Source: Jiangella alkaliphila (GTDB lineage Bacteria; Actinomycetota; Actinomycetes; Jiangellales; Jiangellaceae). Taken from it: 64,000 nucleotides of DNA. The position numbers and the translations under genes are program-made. The notes beneath the pieces were generated by a model, which had not been told where the DNA came from, ran no database searches, and worked only from the letters and a program-made list of their open reading frames with translations. Of this stretch, positions 10,833-18,361 are shown piece by piece. Every line of letters begins with the position of its first letter. The first letter of the stretch is position 1. The stretch is from NCBI RefSeq assembly GCF_900105925.1, contig NZ_LT629791.1:2949278-3013277 (forward strand), written 5' to 3'.

Positions 10833-11681
10833 ATGGCACGCAGTGTGGCCGTCGTCGGAGCCGGCCTGATGGGATCGGGCATCGCCCAGGTGGCGGCGAC
10901 CGGCGGCTGGGACGTCGTGCTGCGCGACCTCGACGAGTCCGCCGTCGCGCGGGGACGCCAGGCGATCGAGGCGAGCACGGCGAAGTTCGTCGAGAAGGGC
11001 CGGCTGTCCGAGGCCGACCGCGACGCCGCCCTCGCCCGCATCAGCACGACGACCGACCTCGGCGCCGTCGCCGACGCCGACATCGTCGTCGAGGCGGTGT
11101 TCGAGAGCGTCGACGTGAAGCGCGAGCTGTTCGCCGAGCTGGACCGGCTGTGCCGCGACGGCGCCGTCCTGGCCACCAACACCAGCGCCATCCCGATCAC
11201 CAAGATCGCCGGCGCCACGCAGCGGCCCGAGGCGGTCGTCGGCACCCACTTCTTCTCGCCGGTGCCGATGATGGCGCTGTGCGAGCTGGTCCGCGGCCTG
11301 CACACGTCCGACGCCACGCTGGCGGCGGCCCGCGAGTTCGCCGAGTCGGCCGGCAAGACCTGCATCGTCGTCAACCGCGACGTCGCCGGCTTCGTCACCA
11401 CGCGGCTGATCAGCGCGATCGTCGTCGAGGCGGTGAAGCTCTACGAGTCCGGCGTCGCGTCGGCCGAAGACATCGACACCGCCTGCAAGCTCGGCTTCGG
11501 CCACGCCATGGGCCCGCTCGCCACCACCGACCTCACCGGCGTCGACGTCCTGCACCACGCCACGTCGAACATCTGGGACGAGACCGCCGACCCCAAGTTC
11601 TTCCCGCCCGAACTGCTCCGGCGCATGGTCGACGCCGGCGAGCACGGCCGCAAGACCGGCCGCGGCTTCTACTCGTACTGA
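10833..11681 (+). CDS. 3-hydroxybutyryl-CoA / 3-hydroxyacyl-CoA dehydrogenase
   Basis: NAD(P)-dependent dehydrogenase interconverting 3-hydroxyacyl-CoA and 3-ketoacyl-CoA in beta-oxidation or butyryl-CoA metabolism (282 residues). The N-terminal Rossmann motif GAGLMGSGIAQ, the helical C-terminal 3HCDH domain ending GRKTGRGFYSY, and the catalytic His in GTHFFSPVPMM are present, as is the substrate-side NTSAIPITKIA. The ATG at 10833 is preferred because AAGG sits eight bases upstream; a GTG at 10827 overlaps the PAP2 stop. Its 3' end overlaps the convergent ROK gene by 13 bp. Confidence 0.93.
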   Translation: MARSVAVVGAGLMGSGIAQVAATGGWDVVLRDLDESAVARGRQAIEASTAKFVEKGRLSEADRDAALARISTTTDLGAVADADIVVEAVFESVDVKRELFAELDRLCRDGAVLATNTSAIPITKIAGATQRPEAVVGTHFFSPVPMMALCELVRGLHTSDATLAAAREFAESAGKTCIVVNRDVAGFVTTRLISAIVVEAVKLYESGVASAEDIDTACKLGFGHAMGPLATTDLTGVDVLHHATSNIWDETADPKFFPPELLRRMVDAGEHGRKTGRGFYSY

Positions 11682-12835
11682 CGCCGCCACGCGCTGTTCG
11701 TGCGGCGGCCGGCCGGCTCGATCGCGGTGCCGGTGCCGCTGACGCGACGGGAGCGGCGGATCGGGGTGCCGTTGGCGATCAGCTCGCGCCGGCGCGGCAG
11801 CAGCAGGCGCGTCGTCACCAGCTTGGCGCGGTCGCGGCGGCGGCGGGCCCGCTCGCGCCGGGCGAGGTCGGCGGCGCCGATCAGGCCGGCGTCGTTGCCC
11901 AGCGCCGCCCGGACGACCTTCGCCTCGGGCCGGAAGCCGCGCCCCGTCAACGTCCGGCGGAACGTCGTCCGGGCCGGATCCAGCAGCAGGTCGCCGACGT
12001 CGGAGACGCCGCCGCCGATGACGAACAGGCCGGGGTCGAACGCGGCGGCCAGGTTGGCCAGCCCGACACCGAGCCAGTGGCCGATGTCCTCGAGCAGCTC
12101 CAGCGCGGCCGGGTCGCCCTGGGCGGCCAGCTCGCTGATCATCGGGCCGGTGATGCGCGACGGGTCGCCCTCGCACGTCTCGGCGATGCGGTAGGCGACG
12201 GGGGAGCCGTTGGCGACCAGCTCGCGTGCCTCGCGGACCAGCACGTTGCCGCTGGCGTACTGCTCCCAGCAGCCGCGGTTGCCGCACTCGCACCGGTGCC
12301 CGCCCGGCACGACGATCATGTGCCCGAACTCGCCGGCGACGCCGAACCGGCCACGGTGCAGGACGCCGTCGAGGACGACGCCGCCGCCGATGCCCGTGCC
12401 GAGGTTGACGCAGACGACGTGCGACTCGCCCTGGGCGGCGCCGAACCGGCACTCGGCCCACAGCGCGGCGTTGGCGTCGTTGTCGACCACCACGGGCAGC
12501 CCGATGCGTTGCTGGACGGCGTCGCGCAGCGGCTCGTTGCGCCAGGCGAGGTGCGGGGCGAACAGCACGGAGGACTGGGTGCCGTCGACGAAGCCGGCGG
12601 CGCCGATGCCGACCGCGAGGACGTGATGGCGGGCGCCGAGTTCGGCGACGACGTCGGCGATGGTGTCCTCGACGACGCGCGGGCTCTTGCTCTTACTCGG
12701 CGTCTCGCGGCGGGTGCGCTCGATGATCGTGCCCTCGGGGTCGACGACGCCGGCGGCGACCTTGGTGCCGCCGATGTCGATGCCGATGGTGGGCCGCAGC
12801 GCCAGCCGGGACACCCGTGTCCGGGTTGGAGACAT
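11669..12835 (-). CDS. ROK-family glucokinase with basic C-terminal extension
   Basis: Sugar kinase of the ROK family (388 residues), most like polymer- and ATP-dependent actinobacterial glucokinases that make glucose 6-phosphate. Seen: phosphate-binding IGIDIGGTK near residue 17, the sugar-contact NDANAALWAE, NLGTGIGGG, GEFGH, and the zinc-binding HRCECGNRGCWEQY. A typical ROK glucokinase has about 320 residues; here the fold ends near residue 318 and about 70 extra residues follow, dense in arginine (RRERARRRRDRAK). That tail reads through the 3' end of the convergent dehydrogenase gene, so it may have arisen by loss of an earlier stop. Co-directional with the upstream response regulator (35 bp gap). 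Confidence 0.88.
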   Translation of the reverse strand: MSPTRTRVSRLALRPTIGIDIGGTKVAAGVVDPEGTIIERTRRETPSKSKSPRVVEDTIADVVAELGARHHVLAVGIGAAGFVDGTQSSVLFAPHLAWRNEPLRDAVQQRIGLPVVVDNDANAALWAECRFGAAQGESHVVCVNLGTGIGGGVVLDGVLHRGRFGVAGEFGHMIVVPGGHRCECGNRGCWEQYASGNVLVREARELVANGSPVAYRIAETCEGDPSRITGPMISELAAQGDPAALELLEDIGHWLGVGLANLAAAFDPGLFVIGGGVSDVGDLLLDPARTTFRRTLTGRGFRPEAKVVRAALGNDAGLIGAADLARRERARRRRDRAKLVTTRLLLPRRRELIANGTPIRRSRRVSGTGTAIEPAGRRTNSAWRRQYE

Positions 12836-12870
12836 GCCCACAGTATGGCCGGGCGTGGTCAACCGGCCGG

Positions 12871-13521
12871 TCAAGGGGCCGGGGACGACCCCGGCGGGGC
12901 CAGGATGCCCAGCGCGTACGCCGTCGTCACGGCGGCCGTGCGGTCGTCGACGCCGAGCTTGGCGAACACCCGCAGCAGGTGCGTCTTCACCGTCGCCTCG
13001 CCGATGTGCAGGGCCCGGCCGACGTCGGCGTTGGACAGCCCGGTCGCGACCGCGGCCAGCACCTCGCGCTCGCGCGGCGTCAGCGGCGGCACCGACGGCG
13101 CCCGCAGCCGGTGCACCAGCCGCGCGGCCACCGGCGGTGCCAGGATCGTCTCGCCGCGGTGCGCGGCGCGGACGGCGGCGGCGAGGTCGACCCGCGGGGT
13201 GTCCTTGAGCAGGTAGCCGGTGGCGCCCGCCTCGACCGCGCGGACGATGTCGGAGTCGGTGTCGTAGGTCGTCAGCACCAGGATCCGGATGCTCGGTAGC
13301 TCGGCCAGGATGCGCGCCGTCGCCTCGGCGCCGTCCAGCCGCGGCATCCGCAGGTCCATCAGGATGACGTCGGGACGCAACCGGCGCGCCATGACCAGCG
13401 CCTCCTCGCCGTCGCCGGCCTCGCCGACCACCTCGAGGTCGTCCTCGGCGCCGAGCATGCCGGCCAGTCCCGTCCGCACCACCGGGTGGTCGTCGACCAG
13501 CAGCAGCCGCAACGTCGTCAC
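12871..13521 (-). CDS. NarL/LuxR-family two-component response regulator
   Basis: A 216-residue response regulator. The receiver domain (residues 1-120) has the acidic pair DD at 10-11, phosphoacceptor Asp56 in ILMDLRMP, and the conserved Thr and Lys (LTTYDT, LLKDTP). The C-terminal LuxR-type helix-turn-helix (LTPREREVLAAVATGLSNAD, residues about 147-205) binds DNA. The natural partner is the DesK-type sensor kinase at 14240-15493, same strand, from which it is separated by the oppositely oriented esterase gene. The GTG start lies 8 bases after a TAACGT box, so the message may be leaderless. Confidence 0.9.
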   Translation of the reverse strand: MTTLRLLLVDDHPVVRTGLAGMLGAEDDLEVVGEAGDGEEALVMARRLRPDVILMDLRMPRLDGAEATARILAELPSIRILVLTTYDTDSDIVRAVEAGATGYLLKDTPRVDLAAAVRAAHRGETILAPPVAARLVHRLRAPSVPPLTPREREVLAAVATGLSNADVGRALHIGEATVKTHLLRVFAKLGVDDRTAAVTTAYALGILAPPGSSPAP

Positions 13522-13545
13522 GGCCGCCCACGTTACCCTGACGTC
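13522..13545. promoter_or_regulatory. 24-bp divergent start region with overlapping -10-like boxes
   Basis: Only 24 bp separate the GTG of the response regulator (-) from the GTG of the esterase (+). On the + strand TACCCT (13534-13539) stands six bases before the esterase GTG. On the - strand TAACGT (13530-13535 on +) stands eight bases before the regulator GTG. Neither gene has a visible ribosome site. Spacing and absence of Shine-Dalgarno sequences suggest two leaderless transcripts from overlapping promoters; this is inference. Confidence 0.35.
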
Positions 13546-14232
13546 GTGCCCGAGAAGCCGGAGCCGGCGCGCGCCGATCCGATCGCTGGTGACCTGGTCA
13601 CCGAGACCTTCGACTACGACGGCGGGCGGCAGGTCACCGTGTACGTGCCGCCGGATCCGCCCGAAGCCGTCGTGTACGCCGGCGACGGTCAGCTGATCTC
13701 GCAGTGGGGCGGACACCTCGAGGCGGCCGACGTGCCGCCCACCATGATCGTCGGTGCCCACCGGACGGACGACCCGGACGAGATGATCCGGATCGCCGAG
13801 TACTCACCGTCCTTCGACGAGGAACGGTTCGCGGCACACGAGCGGTTCTTCGTCGAGGAGGTCCGCGGCTGGGTACGGTCACGGTTCGGCCTCGCCCCGC
13901 CCGCCGAACGCACCGCGGTGTGCGGCGTGTCGGCCAGTGGTGAGCTGGCCCTCGCCATGGGGCTTCGCCACCCGGATGTCTACGGCGCGGTCTTCTGCGC
14001 ATCGCCGGGCGGCGGCTTCCGCCCGCCTGCCGTGCTGCCGAGCCCGCTGCCGGCCACGTACCTCGTCGCCGGGACGCTGGAGCCGTGGTTCCTCGAGAAC
14101 GCGACCCGCTGGGCGGACGCGCTGCGCGACGCCGGCGCGGACGTCGTCATGGCCGAGCGGGCTGGCGACCACGGCGACCCGTTCTGGCAGGCCGAGTTCC
14201 CGCTGATGGTGTCCTGGGCGTTTCAGCGCTGA
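13546..14232 (+). CDS. Alpha/beta-hydrolase fold esterase (EstD / enterochelin-esterase-like)
   Basis: Predicted cytoplasmic serine esterase of 228 residues. It opens with a short beta domain (TFDYDGGRQVTVYVPPD) as in esterase D-like proteins, followed by an alpha/beta-hydrolase core. The nucleophile elbow is GVSASGE near residue 128, and a candidate catalytic His is in ERAGDHGDPFW near residue 208. No signal peptide is seen. Substrate unknown. The gene is transcribed against its neighbours and fits tightly between them: 24 bp from the response regulator start and 7 bp from the sensor kinase stop. The start is the first plausible GTG; a later start would remove only part of the N-terminal strand. 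Confidence 0.75.
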   Translation: MPEKPEPARADPIAGDLVTETFDYDGGRQVTVYVPPDPPEAVVYAGDGQLISQWGGHLEAADVPPTMIVGAHRTDDPDEMIRIAEYSPSFDEERFAAHERFFVEEVRGWVRSRFGLAPPAERTAVCGVSASGELALAMGLRHPDVYGAVFCASPGGGFRPPAVLPSPLPATYLVAGTLEPWFLENATRWADALRDAGADVVMAERAGDHGDPFWQAEFPLMVSWAFQR

Positions 14233-14239
14233 AGCGGAG

Positions 14240-15493
14240 CTACCCCGGTGCCAGCCCGACGGTCGCGCGGACGGTGGTCCCGGCGGCCGGCGCGCTGACG
14301 ACCTCCAGCAGCCCGCCCACCTGCTCGACCCGCGCCCGCATGCCGCGCAGCCCGTACCCGTCATGCGACGCGCCGGGCAGGAACCCGCGCCCGTCGTCGA
14401 CGACGGCGACCGTGGCGGCGCCCGCGGACCCGGCCCGGAACCGCAGCGCGACGATGACCCGGCGGGCCCCGGCGTGCTTGCGGACGTTCGTCAGCGCCTC
14501 CTGAGCCGTGCGCAGCAGTACGACCTCGACGTTCGCCGGCAGCGGCGGGCAGCCGTCGTCGACCTGCAGGCTGACCTCCAGCCCGGTCTCGTCGGCGAAC
14601 CGCGCCGCGATGCGCTCGAGCGCCTCGGGCAGCGACGCGTTCTGCAGGCTGACCGGCGCCAGCGAGCTGACCAGCGCCCGCGCCTCGGCGAGGTTGTCGC
14701 GCGCGGTCTGCTCGAGCAACGCCAGCCGGTCGCGGACGGCGCGCGGGTCGCGGTCCAGCGCGACCTCGATGGCCTGTGCCAGCGTGAGGATGCTGGTGAA
14801 GCCCTGGGCCAGGGTGTCGTGGATCTCGTGCGAGAGCCGTTCCCGCTCGGCCAGCACGCCGCGGGAGTGCTCCAGCTGCGCCAGTTCCGAACGGGTCCGT
14901 TCCAGCTCGTCGATGAGCGTGGCCCGTTTCTCCGCCTGGATGAACACGTGCGTGATGAACAGGCCCATCAGGAGCGCGAGCCCGATCTGCAGCGCGACCT
15001 GCGGGACGACGTCGCGTACCGCCTCGCTGGTCCAGCCGTCGCGGCCGACCTCGACGACGGCCAGGCCGGACAGGAACACCAGCGACGCGCCGACGGCCCA
15101 GCGGGTCGGCAGCAGCACCCAGATGTGCGGGATCAGCCCGAACAGCAGGAAGTACGCGTCGTAGACGCCCAGGCCCAGCAGCGCGTACATGCCGCCCCAG
15201 CTGACCACCAGCTGCACGACGCCCTGCCAGCCGTGCTCCTCGGCGCCGAGCAGCCGCCGCCCGATCAGCAGATAGACGACCACCATCGCCGCCACGACGA
15301 GCAGCCCGGCCAGCCGGTGCCGGCTGGACAGATCGCCGGAGCTGCCGATGATCACCGCGAGCAGGCCGAGCAACCCCAGGTAGACGGCGTGCCAGGCGAC
15401 CGTCGTGCGCTGCCAGAACGCGTCCAGCTCGGCGACGCTGCTGCGTGCCGGGTCGCCGTCGTCCGGGCTCAGCCGTCGTCCCGGCGCTGCCAC
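14240..15493 (-). CDS. DesK/NarX-type sensor histidine kinase
   Basis: Membrane sensor kinase of 417 residues. Six or so hydrophobic helices occupy residues 35-185, then a coiled coil (ELERTRSELAQLEHSRG) leads into the HisKA_3 dimerisation helix with phospho-accepting His near residue 225 (LSHEIHDTLAQGF). The HATPase_c domain ends the protein, with AQEALTNVRKHAGA (N box) and VDDGRGF plus GYGLRGMRARV (G boxes). The GTG start lies inside the upstream permease gene (25-bp overlap), so it is made together with the exporter. It probably senses membrane state or the exporter substrate and signals to the response regulator at 12871-13521. Confidence 0.9.
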   Translation of the reverse strand: MAAPGRRLSPDDGDPARSSVAELDAFWQRTTVAWHAVYLGLLGLLAVIIGSSGDLSSRHRLAGLLVVAAMVVVYLLIGRRLLGAEEHGWQGVVQLVVSWGGMYALLGLGVYDAYFLLFGLIPHIWVLLPTRWAVGASLVFLSGLAVVEVGRDGWTSEAVRDVVPQVALQIGLALLMGLFITHVFIQAEKRATLIDELERTRSELAQLEHSRGVLAERERLSHEIHDTLAQGFTSILTLAQAIEVALDRDPRAVRDRLALLEQTARDNLAEARALVSSLAPVSLQNASLPEALERIAARFADETGLEVSLQVDDGCPPLPANVEVVLLRTAQEALTNVRKHAGARRVIVALRFRAGSAGAATVAVVDDGRGFLPGASHDGYGLRGMRARVEQVGGLLEVVSAPAAGTTVRATVGLAPG

Positions 15494-16287
15494 CGGAACG
15501 TCCGGACGCAGATCACCAGGCCCACGATCAGCCACAGCGACAGGATCAGCGCCGTCGGACCGTGCTGCCATGATCCGGACACCTCCAGCTCTTCGAAGCG
15601 GTCGGGCAGGAACACCGAACGCATGCCCTGGGCCAGCCATTTCAGCGGGAACACCGAGGCGACGTTCTGGAGCCAGCTTGGCAGGTCGTTGAAGACGAAG
15701 AACACGCCGGAGATGAACTGGAGCACGATCAGCGGCCCGACGACGACGGCGGACGCGCTCTTCGCCGACTTCGGGACCGACGAGTACGCGATGCCCAGGA
15801 CGGCGCCGCCGGCCGTGCCGAGCACGTAGCACCAGGCGAACGTCAGCCACCTCGCCGGGTCCGTCGGCAGCTCGACGCCGAACGCGACCGCGGCCACCGC
15901 CAGCAGCAGGACCGTCTGGCTCAGCCCGACGACCAGGATCATGCCGACCTTGCCGAGGAAGTACGACACCGGCGGCATCGGTGTGCCGCGCAGCCGCTTC
16001 AGCGTGCCGTCCTCGCGCTCGATGGCCAGGCTGATCGCCAGCGTCTGGAAGCTGACCAGCATGATGCCGGACGCGATCATGCCGGGCAGGAAGTAGCGGG
16101 CGAAGTCGATGCCCTGTTCGCTGCCGAGCGCGACGTCGTCGCCGCCGAACACGACGGCGAAGATGCCCAGCATGATGATGGGGAACAGGAACGAGAAGAT
16201 GACGGAGTCGCGCTCGCGGAAGTAGCTCTTGATCTCCAGCGACGCGCGCGACCGCGCGATGCGTGCCGGGCTCACGGCGACGCTCAT
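15469..16287 (-). CDS. ABC-2 type transporter permease
   Basis: Membrane subunit of an ABC exporter (272 residues) with six predicted helices. The long ABC-2 family features are visible: a cytoplasmic N-terminus, SYFRERDSVIFSFLFPIIML, and FLPGMIASGIMLVSFQTLAI followed by EREDGTLKRLRGTPMP, the usual coupling segment. It overlaps the ATPase gene upstream by 4 bp and the kinase gene downstream. Exporters of this type paired with DesK/DesR kinases often handle lipids or antimicrobial peptides; the substrate is not visible here. Confidence 0.9.
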   Translation of the reverse strand: MSVAVSPARIARSRASLEIKSYFRERDSVIFSFLFPIIMLGIFAVVFGGDDVALGSEQGIDFARYFLPGMIASGIMLVSFQTLAISLAIEREDGTLKRLRGTPMPPVSYFLGKVGMILVVGLSQTVLLLAVAAVAFGVELPTDPARWLTFAWCYVLGTAGGAVLGIAYSSVPKSAKSASAVVVGPLIVLQFISGVFFVFNDLPSWLQNVASVFPLKWLAQGMRSVFLPDRFEELEVSGSWQHGPTALILSLWLIVGLVICVRTFRWQRRDDG

Positions 16288-17153
16288 GACACGACCTCCA
16301 TGGTCTGGGCCGGCTCGCCGATGAGCCGCAGGTAGACGTCCTCCAGCGTGGGCCGGCTGACGGTGAGGCCGGGCACCTCGCCGCCGAGGCGGTGCGCCAG
16401 GGCGGAGACGAGCGCCGTCGGCTCGGCGGTCCGCTCGGTCTGCGTGTGGCCGTCCTCGGTCCAGCGGACGACGGCCTGGTCCTGGTCGCGTCCGCCGAGG
16501 CGGTCCGGGCTGTCCAGCGCGACGATGCGCCCGCTGGTGATGACGCCGACGCGGCCGGCCAGGTGCTCGGCCTCGTCGAGATAGTGGGTGGTGAGGATGA
16601 TCGTCGTGCCGTCGGCGGCGAGCGAGGTGATGAGCGCCCAGAACTCGCGCCGCGCCTCCGGGTCGAACCCGGTGGTGGGCTCGTCGAGGAAGAGCAGCGC
16701 CGGGTTGCCCAGGATGCCCAGCGCGACGTCCAGCCGGCGGCGCTGGCCGCCGGACAGGTGCCGTGCGCGGGTGGTGCTCTTCTCGTCCAGCCCGACGGCC
16801 GCGATCACCTCGTCCGGGTCGCGGGCGTCGGGGTAGTAGCCGGCGAAGTGGTGCACCAGCTCGTGGACGGTCAGCTCGTCGTGGCCGCCGGAGCTCTGCA
16901 GCACGATGCCGATGCGCTCGCGCCAGCCGGCGCCCGGCCGGGCGGGGTCGGCGCCGAGCACGCTGACCTCTCCGCCGTCGCGGCGGCGGAAGCCCTCGAG
17001 GATCTCGACGGTGGTGGTCTTTCCGGCGCCGTTCGGCCCCAGCAGGGCGAAGACCTCTCCGTGCTCCACGTCGAGGTCGAGCCCGTCGACGGCGGCGACT
17101 CCGGCATAGGCCTTGCGCAGCCCGCGGACCCGGATGGCGGTGGGTGTGCTCAT
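16284..17153 (-). CDS. ABC transporter ATP-binding protein
   Basis: ATPase subunit of the ABC-2 exporter (289 residues). Walker A GPNGAGKTT, signature LSGGQRRRLDVALG, Walker B LLFLDEPTTGFD and the switch His (TTHYLDEAEHL) are all intact. The C-terminal 70 residues form the accessory domain typical of DrrA/NatA-like ATPases. I chose the ATG at 17153 (MSTPTAIRV); an in-frame ATG at 17165, three bases after GGAG, would add four residues. First gene of the exporter/kinase operon. Confidence 0.93.
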   Translation of the reverse strand: MSTPTAIRVRGLRKAYAGVAAVDGLDLDVEHGEVFALLGPNGAGKTTTVEILEGFRRRDGGEVSVLGADPARPGAGWRERIGIVLQSSGGHDELTVHELVHHFAGYYPDARDPDEVIAAVGLDEKSTTRARHLSGGQRRRLDVALGILGNPALLFLDEPTTGFDPEARREFWALITSLAADGTTIILTTHYLDEAEHLAGRVGVITSGRIVALDSPDRLGGRDQDQAVVRWTEDGHTQTERTAEPTALVSALAHRLGGEVPGLTVSRPTLEDVYLRLIGEPAQTMEVVS

Positions 17154-17212
17154 GACGTCAACCATGCGCTCCGGCCTGGGCCGGCGGCGAGCACCGCGCG
17201 GTGGGCTCCGGT

Positions 17213-17230
17213 GTCCACCATCCGGTGGAC
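17213..17230. promoter_or_regulatory. Inverted repeat upstream of the exporter operon
   Basis: Perfect 7-base arms GTCCACC (17213-17219) and GGTGGAC (17224-17230) with a 4-base spacer, 60 bp upstream of the ATPase start. Size and position fit an operator, for instance for the response regulator, but no promoter boxes are clear around it. Confidence 0.3.
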
Positions 17231-17394
17231 CCACTTGTCGCTCGGGTTGCCGAGTTGGCGGGGGATAGCGACCGTTGGCCGTCCCCCTGCTGCCCATTTT
17301 CTTAGCCGTGAACGCGCGCCTCAAGTCCGCGCCGCTGTGGTTGAGTTCCGCGGTGGTTGGGGGCTTGGACTTGACCCGCACGTCCCCGGTCTAA

Positions 17395-18357
17395 GAGGGC
17401 GTCTGATCCGTTGATGTTCTGGTTGTGAGGTTGGCTGGTGTTCGGGTCCTCGTTCTTGGGCGGGTGGTGTGGTAGGGCTCGTCGTTGTGATGTCCAGGGC
17501 GCCGTACCGTAGCGATCTGTCCGATGCCCGGTGGGCGCTGATCGAGCCGGTCATGTCCGGGTGGCGTGCGGCCCGGCGCGGGCTGGGGATCAGTGAGCCC
17601 GTCCATGACCTGCGAGAGATCGTCAACGCGATCTTGTACGTGAACCGGACCGGCATCGCCTGGGAGTACTTGCCGCACGATTTCCCGCCGTTCAAGACCG
17701 TCTATGACTACTACGCCAAGTGGGAGAAGGACGGGACGACGGAGAAGATCCATGACCTGCTGCGCGGCACGGCGCGCGCAGCGGCCGGGCGGGCCAGTGA
17801 GCCCAGCGCGGCGATCCTGGACGCGCAGTCGGTGAAGACGTCGTCGAATGTGGCCGAGTCCGATCAGGGCATCGATGCGGGCAAGAAGATCAAGGGACGC
17901 AAGCGGCATATCGCCACCGACACGCTGGGGCTGCTGCTGGTGGTGTTGATCACCGCGGCCAGCGTGCACGACACCGCAGGTGGGCGTGACCTGGTTGATC
18001 GCCTCGCCGATCGCCACGCGGGCGTGTCCAAGGCTTGGGTGGACCGCGGCTACCGCGCCAGCGTCGCCCAGCGTGGTGTCGATCGCGGTATCGACGTTCA
18101 GGTCGTCCAGAAAGACCCCGGGCTGAAGGGCTTCCACCCGACTCTGCGCTGGCCCGTGGAGCGCACCTTCGGCTGGCTGATGCTGCATCGTCGATTAGTC
18201 CGAGATTACGAGACGCTCCCAGAACGTTCCCGCACCATGATCCACTGGGCGATGATCGACAACATGAGCCGCCGGATCACCGGCGAAACCATCCAAACCT
18301 GGCGCGACGAACCAGCCAACTCAGGCGCACCCCCACAGATCTAGACCAGACGCCCTC
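17395..18357 (+). mobile_element. IS5-family insertion sequence (IS1031/IS427-like), intact
   Basis: A 963-bp element. The ends are inverted: GAGGGCGTCTG at 17395-17405 and CAGACGCCCTC at 18347-18357, with further partial matches inward. It is flanked by TAA on both sides (17392-17394 and 18358-18360), which fits the 3-bp TNA target duplication of the IS1031 group. It carries one intact transposase gene. Intact ends, duplication and open frame indicate recent insertion. Its right end abuts the IS1380-family element. Confidence 0.88.
17490..18344 (+). CDS. IS5-family transposase
   Basis: DDE transposase of 284 residues. An N-terminal DUF4096-like domain (YRSDLSDARWALIEPVM) is followed by the catalytic core: the first Asp in ILDAQSVKTS, the second in AWVDRGYRA, and the Glu in WPVERTFGWLMLHRRL, with the basic GKKIKGRKRHIATDTLG between the first two. 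The frame is unbroken. The start could also be the GTG at 17487; no strong ribosome site is present. Unlike many IS5/IS427 elements no programmed frameshift is needed. Confidence 0.93.
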   Translation: MSRAPYRSDLSDARWALIEPVMSGWRAARRGLGISEPVHDLREIVNAILYVNRTGIAWEYLPHDFPPFKTVYDYYAKWEKDGTTEKIHDLLRGTARAAAGRASEPSAAILDAQSVKTSSNVAESDQGIDAGKKIKGRKRHIATDTLGLLLVVLITAASVHDTAGGRDLVDRLADRHAGVSKAWVDRGYRASVAQRGVDRGIDVQVVQKDPGLKGFHPTLRWPVERTFGWLMLHRRLVRDYETLPERSRTMIHWAMIDNMSRRITGETIQTWRDEPANSGAPPQI

Positions 18358-18361
18358 TAAG

